Below are positions 57,001 to 64,000 of a DNA stretch of 64,000 nt, one piece after another. Positions within the stretch are counted from its first letter, which is position 1. Every line of letters starts with the position of its first letter. This DNA comes from Mucidula mucida (lineage: Eukaryota; Basidiomycota; Agaricomycetes; Agaricales; Physalacriaceae): contig JADNYV010000032.1 of NCBI GenBank assembly GCA_015501055.1, forward strand, positions 1 to 64,000, in the 5' to 3' direction. The position numbers and the translations under genes were made by a program. The notes below the pieces were generated by a model, which saw only the letters and a list, made by a program, of their open reading frames with translations, searched no databases and was not told where the DNA came from.

Positions 57001-57944
57001 GGGTCTTCGCTCCGGTAACTTGTCAAAGTCCGCCTTGCTGAATACATTGGAAAATTCCTCGATGTAAGGTGCAGCAGCGGATGAAGGCTGTTGTGATCTC
57101 AGCTTTTCACCACTTTTGCGATAGTTGTCCCAGTCCATCCAGAACAAACGCTCTCCCTCTTCCAACTTCTCTTCTATGTCTTCTCCTTCATCTTCCGGTG
57201 AGTCGTACTCGGGTAGATAGCCGCAGCGGTCTGGGCATCGATCAAAAGTCAATGTGGATTCCGTCCAGTTAATCGTGGGGTTGTGATATCGTAGCCAATC
57301 TAGCCCCAAAAAGATACTTGTTTTGCCGAGATTGGTGACGGCCAACTCAATCTTTTCGGCGTGATCCCCGATCTTCATCCGGACCTCCACAAAACCTTCA
57401 ATTGCTCCTCCCTCGTTTAGGGTTCCATCCGCATTGTAGACAGGGAGCTTGACCGGTAACTCCTTGATCGGGAGTCCGTTCTTCTCGATGAATTCTTTAT
57501 TGACACAAGAACCCGTTGCTCCACTGTCAAGAAGGGCACTCGTTTCCCATTCAGAGCCTGTGTATACGCTTTCTATGGTTACTCGGAGTTTCATGTCCTG
57601 CCCCTTTGTTCCCCGGATGTACTTCCTCGACTTTTTTAACTCCGTCACAACTTCCACCGCAGCTTCCCTCGTCAACACTCTGATCGCCATCACCTTCTCT
57701 TCCGTCGCTTCTCTCTCTCTCCGCTCCGGCATCCATCCTCTCAAAATTCCCACTGCTCTCAGCACTTTGTCCTCTCTTAGCCGTTGTGCAATCCACTCGG
57801 GCATGTTTGGCTCAAATCTTTCTTTCGCAGGTTTTGTTGGTGAAGTCGTTGATGATATTTTAGGCGTATCAGTACCAGTACTATAAATGGATTCTGCATC
57901 TGACAACTTTTCCCTTGATGACTGCTCCGGCAGGACTGTGTCTA
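54026..57944 (-). pseudogene. pol: pol: protease, reverse transcriptase, RNase H, integrase, chromodomain
   Basis: The frame is -1 relative to gag and overlaps gag's end. Protease: [13 protein letters not shown] (DSG active site). Reverse transcriptase: [20 protein letters not shown], then GLTNSPATFQ and the YLDD box (VIVYLDDILIF). RNase H: EVFTDHQNLQYF. Integrase: HHCC zinc finger (GHPGRY...CQKC), catalytic core with TDMIGE, HDCGPQYHSRF and NGQTERLNQEIE. C-terminus: chromodomain (VHWKGYGTHKQTWEP) before the stop at 54026. Lesions: TGA at 56686-56688 and 56071-56073, and frameshifts near 56025, in the integrase near 55150 and 54830, and in the chromodomain near 54300. Not functional without changes, but all parts are recognisable. 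Confidence 0.9.
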
Positions 57945-59027
57945 CTGCGGGAGCTTTGCAAAACCCAACTCTTCGGCCAGCTTCTTCTTCTCCTCGTCAT
58001 TCATTTCGGTCCATATACCCCGAATCGTCTGAGGTCAACCCTTCTTGGGACAGAACCTGCTGACATGGCCGTGTTCTCCACAGCTGAAGCAGAGTCCTCT
58101 TTGACGTGCGTTGTCGATGTCCATCGGCCTGCCGGCTCCTCCATAGGTAACGCCGGTGGCATCTCGTCGTGTAATTGGCGTTGGGGGTGGGTTCGTAGGA
58201 TTGGCTCTCGATGTAGCCACCTGCGGGGCTTGAGGTTGGGACTGCATGCCGGACCTCTTGCTCACTGTCCGCCTTCTCCATAGCTGATCAATCTGGATGA
58301 TCTGTGCCTTCCAATCCTTGTATTTCACATAGATCTGGTCAATGATCTTCTCATTGACATTGGTCTCGAGAAGACGTATGACATATGTGTCATCCTTTGA
58401 ATATTCCGCCTGAGTGAGCAGGACCTCAAACTTCTGGAAGAAATCTTGAGCGGTGTCTTGCCCCTGGCGCAACCGCTTGATCTGATCTTGCGCGTCTCGC
58501 GCGAGGTTGGAATCCACAAATTGCTCCTTCAAGTTCTCCTTGAACTCAGTCCAAGAGACTGTCCATTCCTCTTCTTGCTCGTCGAAGTTCTGGTCCGAGT
58601 AGTTCTGGACCCATGCATCTACGTGATCTCCTCGGATATAGGAGAGAACAACATCAATCCTTTCGGAGTCAGATGTGAGGTTGTTCTTCTTGTCACGGAT
58701 GTATGTGAACATCGATCGCCATCAGCTCTTGTACTTGGACTTGTCCCCGTCATAGTCGTAAGGCTTGTTGACAAGGGATCGGCCTTTGGTTTTGACATCA
58801 ACATGATGAATTGGGGTGATAGGATTGGAGAGTGAAAGGGTGAAAGTGGGGATATGGGAGATGCGGATTTTGATGAAACGGGTGAGGGAATAGAGGTTTG
58901 GATGAATAAGGAGGAGTTGCCTAGATCTGAAATAGAATCCAGGACTTGGTAGGGTGGGGAATGATGGTGTGTATTGTAAGGTAAGTAAAGTAGGTAGGTA
59001 TCGTAACTGTCTACGCTGTTTTACCAA
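57942..59027 (-). pseudogene. gag: gag with zinc knuckle
   Basis: The capsid-like part reads DYDGDKSKYKS then WRSMFTYIRDK, with a helical region (EEEWTVSWTEFKENLKEQF), and ends in a CCHC zinc knuckle (CFSCGEHGHVSRFC) for RNA binding. A TGA at 58722-58724 and another at 58035-58037 interrupt the frame; its natural end is probably the TAG at 57942-57944. The N-terminal start is uncertain. Assembles the virus-like particle in active relatives. Confidence 0.85.
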
Positions 59028-59389
59028 CTACTGACTACGTATCTACGGAGCCCAAGAGCTCGTCACAAGTTTGCAATTGCCCAGCCAACGTCCCTCTGGT
59101 GTGAGGTAAGCCGAAGTTTTCCTGGGAACGGGGGTTGACCCATAAACAGCGCCCACTGAAGTGCAACTGCCAAAAGTTCGTTCTTGTGAGAGCGGCTACT
59201 TCCAGCACCCGAGGCAGTTATCTCTAACTGTTAGCCGGCGCTACTGGGACTAATACACATGTATGCGGACGTGCGCTGGAATTAGGAATCCGTTGATCTG
59301 TAAACAGGAAAGGGGATGGGGAAATGTGCGATGATCAAACAGCGAAGTGCTGATCGACAATCAGGGATGTGTGGTAGGTGGTAGAAAGT

Positions 59390-59400
59390 AGTTCCGATCT
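59390..59400 (-). other. Primer binding site, self-priming type
   Basis: On the minus strand, two bases after the 5' LTR, lies AGATCGGAACT. It is not the complement of an obvious tRNA 3' end (no TGG start). It is the exact complement of AGTTCCGATCT at 59518-59508 inside the LTR, 33 bases after the first T of TATATAAG, where the RNA should begin. So the first 11 bases of the transcript can fold back on this site, as established for Tf1. Confidence 0.75.
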
Positions 59401-59402
59401 TC

Positions 59403-59932
59403 TGTTAGCGACTGACTAAGCCACGAGACTCAACCAGGTACCACAGCAAGAACTAAGGAAGAAAATGTTCGTGTTCGTAAGACTAGGCTAGGCCAGGTGT
59501 CTAAACAAGATCGGAACTAAAGTACAATGATACTACACTACTGCTTATATACTAGTAAGCCTATGTTTGGGACTCCTTGTCCATATGTGTTTCCGCTAGG
59601 GATAACTCCACGCCCTTGACCCAGTGTTGTATGCTACTAGTCCGTGAAACCATTAAATACGAGTGGTAACTGCATGTAAGTAATAATACTGAAACAACCA
59701 TGTGTGCTACGAGTGTTGGTGGTGTGTATACAATAGGGAGTCCATGAGGTGTCAGCATGTATGATGTCATCCATGTGTTGGGCATGTGTCCAACATGAGT
59801 ACGGCTTCGGTAATGAAAAGGAGTATGATCGGTGGTGAAACAGATGATGAAACAGTCCGTTGGTTGATAAGACAAGGCCCCCAATAAGATATGACAAGAT
59901 GTGAAAATGTGAAAATATGGCGATTCATAACA
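59403..59932 (-). repeat. 5' LTR of the gypsy element
   Basis: 530 bases starting (minus strand) TGTTATGAATCGCC and ending CGCTAACA. Promoter TATA at 59544-59551. Expected transcription start near 59518. Confidence 0.93.
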
Positions 59933-59937
59933 TTCAC
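59933..59937. other. Target site duplication, right (TTCAC)
   Basis: Copy of 53480-53484, immediately outside the 5' LTR. Confidence 0.9.
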
Positions 59938-60373
59938 GCTCACTGCTGATCACCAAAACTCTGAGGCAGTGACCACTCCTATACCTTACTCTGTGTAGAG
60001 TACAATACTCAGTATCTCTTGTGGGCCTCCAAATCCGGACTCAAGTCCTATGGGTGGTCTGATCCTTTCTGGATGGACTGAATGATTGCAGCTAGGCACC
60101 AGACCGACGATGTGACACATGCCCCAGGGTAACTGATGCCTACTATATGAGCAAGCCTTGATGTAGTAGTTAGTCATAGTGTACTACCAGTAGGTAATAT
60201 ATCAAGGCTTGCTCATGTAGTGGGCAGAGGTTACCTGGTAGTCAGCTGAGCAACACGGGCCTGGCCAGCTCGAGAGTCTCCTGACGGGCATGTAGGACTG
60301 ACTGAGGCTCTACACTCGACCAACTGTGAGAGTTCAGTCTGTTAACAGGGGAGGACAGCACCTTTTGCTTCAA
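59938..60373 (-). repeat. Dispersed repeat A, copy 2
   Basis: Inverted relative to 38046-38490. Contains a long imperfect hairpin at about 60127-60238, with arms around ATGAGCAAGCCTTGAT and ATCAAGGCTTGCTCAT. The gypsy element inserted at one end of it. Confidence 0.75.
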
Positions 60374-60375
60374 CC

Positions 60376-60888
60376 GCCACCGGACTTTGAACAGTCCCAC
60401 GGACCAATCGGTCCGACGCCCACGCCCACGTGTCGAAGTTGACGGAAACCACCATGTTGAGCTAGCTCTCTTGACGCTGTCTAACAAGTATTGGAGCCTC
60501 TAACTGTCCTTTGTAATGTTGACTCACAAGTCCTCAGGAAATTATGGTATACGTAAAAATCATACCTTTAGCTCAGTATCTGGAACACACGATCAAGCGA
60601 TGCCGCATCGAAATCAGGACGCGATTGCGCTTTTCGTCCGGGTCTATTGTTCTTTATGCCCTTGCCAAATCGAGGTCAGCTGACAGAGACCGCGTCTGGA
60701 GTCGGGCCACTGCCACTGTGGACAATGCCCAGCTCTATTAGGCAATAATTCAGAAGTGGACCACTGGCGCCCGAAAAAGCGAACAATGCATTTGTCACGG
60801 GACAACGTCTATAACTACGCGTAGCGCGCTCATTGTGTATTGTTTCTTTTCCACTACCGCCAACTACCCAGCTCATTGTTTACCAAAG
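60376..60888. other. Intergenic/promoter region of the third UF1 gene
   Basis: No gene supported. The last 60 bases (CCACTACCGCCAACTACC...) look like a pyrimidine/A-rich leader before the ATG at 60889. Confidence 0.5.
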
Positions 60889-62902
60889 ATGCCTGACCTC
60901 TCGGTGAGTCTGTCTTATAATACGGTGTTTTCAAACTGACATCGAATCCTCCTTGCATAGATCCCTAGCAATGCGTTTCCGATAAACCGCTCGTCGGGTA
61001 CTCGCGCCGTTGCGGACATCGTGCTTCACAAGGTTGTGAACCCAACATTTTGGCCAGAGGAGGTCCCACCTGTTCGAGAAGTGCAGTACCCATTCTTGAA
61101 TATCCGCGCCTACGACGCTGGTCTTGGAGCCGAGCGCGTGTTTTCTCCCTTTCACCGCGCAAACCTCTATGATATACGCACCATTACTTGGCTCCTTTCC
61201 ATTCAGTTCATATCACCGGACGATCTGACCGAGGAGGACTGCTGCAAGGTAGACGCGTACAAGCGAGGCCCCGAAGGGCGGATAGTATGGCACCCAGACA
61301 GCGAATATAGCTTGACTGGGGAACAAAAGAGTGCATGGGTGGAGAAGTACCAGCGAAGGGATGCGTTTTTCCGACGCAAGGAGACACACGACGCTGTGCG
61401 GTCGAAGAGGCAGTTCTTCCGCGAGATGGCTTGTTTTGAGTGGCAAATGCTCCCCGAAGTGAGTTGTTGTTAAGCGCATCTTTTATTCAAGCCCAGCTAA
61501 CTGTGACCGCCAGTCAAGCAGACCACCAAAGCCGAAAATCGATTCGTACGATTACACTCGCGACGTACTGGCTGGAAGACTCCGAGAAGTTCGCCCAATT
61601 ATCAAGGCGCACCGCCGGCGATTCCGCAAACATGAAAGAAATCTGGGATTGTTTACAGATGAGGAGAAACATCTACTCGCGGATGAAATGTACAAATTGT
61701 ACGGAGTGGATCAAAAGCCTCGATTTATCCCGTTTATCAATCGACTCAATGGCAAAGCCACTGTAAAAGCGGCCGCACTTCTACCTCTGCCCCCATGCGC
61801 GTATATGCTTCGCGATGATGTGTCCCGTACGATTGCACCGCTTCCAATCGTTCACGCAGATACCGCGCATGATGGTACCAGCGCGAAGGATGCTAATTCG
61901 CCATGTGCGCAAACACCAGTATGTTGCACCGGAAAAGGGCCTTCAGAAGAACTTCCCAACGCCAGCGACTCTCACACGTTGTCTGTTGCTGCGAGCGTCT
62001 TAAAGCGGCAATGCACAAAACAGCCTCCAGATAAGGATGCCCATGCCGCAGATGCCACAAGAAGACTAGTTGAGCCTTTGAAGGAGGACGCTTCGAGCAT
62101 GGCAAGGGAGCAACCTATGTCACCTTGTTATGTTGCTGGGCCACCTTCAGTATCGAGAGATGCACCTCTTCCTGTCCATGATGACGCCCTCCTCCATGCC
62201 AAAGTGAATGCGACCACGTCTTCCACGCAGCTTCCCGTCGTCGTCAAAACGAAAGAACCCACCTTTGACGAAGACAGTTACCCATCTTACCACGATGAAG
62301 AAGTCGAGGCCCTGATCGATTTTGACGAGGAGATGATGTTGGATGTAGAAATCTGGGAGTCGGGAATGGAACAAGCAATGCAGGATATCAAGGCAAAGTT
62401 TCCCAAAACACGCCTCCCGTCAAAGGGATATAGGCAACGCCACTCCCAGCAGGAGGTGATCAATGGGTTCTGCACGACCGCGAACATTGACGGTATCCGT
62501 CGACACCGAAGGGACCCTAAGCTCAAGGGCAACAAGGATAAATTTATGGAGCGGAAGAAGGAGTGGGTCCCGCTGCACTCGCAGCTGAGAAACTCGGTGA
62601 TCATCGAAGGAGACGAGTATGTGTCGAGCTACGCGTTCAACCACAAGACGAGCTTGGACGAGTGCCAGCTGCGCTATCAGCCTAGAGTGAACAACGACGG
62701 ATGGTATACACATACCCTGAGACAAAAGGAGATGAAGGACTTGGGAGTGTTGTTTCCTCGCTATATGGTGCAGCAGTATCAGGATGACGCTCCGTTGTAT
62801 CACTGGCTGGGAAAGGAAAAGCCTTGTACGCTCATGGCTATGTTCGCGGCCAGTGGGCCTCCTTTGTCGGATTGCGAGGAACTTCCGTTGGCCACTCTGT
62901 AG
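60889..62902 (+). CDS. UF1 family protein, most complete copy
   Basis: Three exons: 60889-60903 (MPDLS), 60961-61458 and 61514-62902; introns 57 and 55 bases; 633 residues. It defines the family: an N-terminal domain (GTRAVADIVLHKVVNPTFWP, RTITWLLSIQFISPDDLTEE, WVEKYQRRDAFFRRKETHD), a basic helix region (IIKAHRRRFRKHERNLGLF), a long variable acidic/serine-rich middle, and a C-terminal block with RRHRRDPK, SQLRNSV and YAFNHK (also AFNHKW in the arm copies). No catalytic motif or transmembrane segment; charge pattern suggests a nuclear or nucleic-acid-associated role, which is inference only. The 3' end is odd: after the stop, another frame continues to TRIAAGWTGQPVVTEGYY, matching the GWTGQP ending of the other copies, so a late frameshift or missed splice is likely. 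Confidence 0.65.
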
Positions 62903-63240
62903 TAAAAGTCCGTGCCAACTGGGCGTATACGCGCATTGCTGCTGGATGGACAGGACAGCCTGTCGTGACCGAAGGGTACTATTAGAACCGTCTTTTTTCT
63001 CTGACGTAGATATTTATTTCAATACATTCTATAATTACATTGTTTCATATTCCGTTCTTGAGTGAGAGAAAGGACAAGACAGAGTGCTTTCGGCAGTTGC
63101 CGGTCGCACGCGTGACCACTCCTTTGTGGACTGGTGCCAGTGGTGGAGGACCCCTCTTAACGTTCAACCACCACCTTGATTTGTACAAAGTGGCGCGGCC
63201 CTCTTTCACCTGACTTCTTGTACAGCCTGCCATTGCTTGA

Positions 63241-64000
63241 ATGGCACTCCAGGTACGCGTTGTCTCGGTCATCAACTCGCCATTTGGCTTCATGATTCCT
63301 TTTCCAGGACTCTGTGTACTCGACAATTCCTCTCGAGATCAAATCCTCTATCATCGATCAACTCGACGATGCAGAGCTTGGAACTATGGCTCTTGTATGG
63401 CCTGAGACCTTGTCTAGTATTCGTCGCCGTACATTCGACTCAGTCGTCATAAGCCACCACGCGCATCACTGCGAGGATCACGCCGACGAAGCATATCGGC
63501 GCATTCAATCCTCCCTCTGCAATCTTCAAACCCTTCTTGAAAGAACGCCCGATATTGCGAGGTGCATTCGCATTCTTCATCTACGAGAGGGCACGTTTGG
63601 CAGGGTTTCTCGATTCCCCATTTCCCGACTCGATAATCTCTCCGAGTTTCTTAAATTTATACCCGAGATGAAGAATCTTGAAAGCTTCGTTCTAGAGGGC
63701 CTGAACTTCTGGATGATGGATCCCAAAGCATTAACCCGTGCACTCAGACGGTGCACCTTCAGCCTACACACTCTGCAACTCAAAGCCTGCGTGCTCCCGA
63801 TGGACATTCTTGTGGCCATTCTCCGCGCTGTCGTGGATGTACATCTCCTTGATCTCGGGACCCTGCAGTTCGACAGATTCGAAGACTGGGCTCCCTATGA
63901 TGGGTTAACTGGTGGCGAATTTCTTCTCTTCATCAATGGAACGTCCCATCCGCTCATTGATTTTGACGATCCCGCCGCGTGGAAACGTGCACTCAGACCG
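63241..64000 (+). CDS. F-box-like protein, cut by the window end
   Basis: Exon 1 is 63241-63252 (MALQ), preceded directly by an in-frame TGA; intron 63253-63307 (55 bases, GTACGC...TTCCAG); exon 2 from 63308 is open to the window end. The N-terminus (TIPLEIKSSIIDQLDDAELG...VWPETLSSIRRRTFDSVV) aligns with the intact gene at 36051-37776, which has the same 12-base first exon and 55-base intron. Later segments (LESFVLEGLNFW, LHTLQLKACVLPMDI, LGTLQFDRFEDW) continue the family. Probably a substrate receptor of an SCF ubiquitin ligase. It lies 338 bases after the third UF1 gene, same strand. Confidence 0.75.

Larger units (their letters stand above)
53485..59932 (-). mobile_element. Full-length Ty3/gypsy chromovirus-type retrotransposon
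   Basis: A 6448-base element on the minus strand: 530-base LTRs at both ends (TG...CA), 5-base target duplication, gag with zinc knuckle, pol in the order protease, reverse transcriptase, RNase H, integrase with a C-terminal chromodomain, and a purine tract before the 3' LTR. Domain order and chromodomain place it among the Tf1/sushi-like chromoviruses. Premature stops and frameshifts make it non-autonomous now. It landed at the edge of dispersed repeat A. Confidence 0.95.

Noticed and set aside
60676..60876. 66-codon minus frame upstream of the third UF1 gene
   Set aside because: Overlaps the expected promoter/leader of that gene, with no homologue at the other UF1 copies.

Overview
The window is nuclear DNA of a filamentous fungus, most likely an agaricomycete basidiomycete. 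Genes are broken by many short introns (about 47-68 bases, GT...AG). Several families are typical of that group: F-box-like proteins, a Zn2Cys6 regulator, a GPI-type aspartic protease, a chromodomain Ty3/gypsy retrotransposon and a hAT remnant. No database search was possible; exon models were built by hand from reading frames and splice signals.

Layout. 1-2536: a decayed F-box-like gene split by a solo LTR and a palindromic insertion, then fragments of a small secreted protein gene and of an initiator tRNA. 2537-9481 and 27910-34901: the two arms of a ~7 kb inverted duplication. Each arm carries a copy of an uncharacterised family (called UF1 here), a 63-residue secreted cysteine-rich protein (SSP), an EXD1-like 3'-5' exonuclease-fold gene, a short overlapping gene, decayed coding sequence, a tRNA pseudogene and an initiator tRNA-Met. 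9482-27909: the ~18.4 kb spacer, with an extra tRNA-iMet and a diverged tandem copy of arm sequence, then an aspartic protease, a pseudogene, an Afi1/DENN-like gene, a Zn2Cys6 factor and a phospholipase D.

34902-37776: the 5' part of the right UF1 gene and an intact F-box-like gene. 38046-49365: a dispersed repeat, an Ariadne-type RBR ubiquitin ligase, a divergent pair (Dal5-like MFS transporter and Gfo/Idh/MocA oxidoreductase) and COG3. 50070-53479: a TATA-driven gene start cut off by a repeat, 237-base direct repeats and a hAT relic. 53485-59932: a chromodomain gypsy element (minus strand) with 530-base LTRs, a 5-base target duplication and an apparent Tf1-type self-priming site. 59938-64000: a second copy of the dispersed repeat, a third UF1 gene and a second F-box-like gene running off the edge.

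How it fits together. 38.8-49.4 kb looks like stable core genome (ubiquitin ligase, transporter/oxidoreductase pair, Golgi tethering). 1-37 kb and 50-64 kb are rearranged. All three UF1 copies lie beside an F-box-like gene or relic on the same strand. The SSP/tRNA-iMet neighbourhood has been copied and broken repeatedly. The right UF1 gene crosses the edge of the duplication while the left copy is cut there, so the right arm is probably the source.
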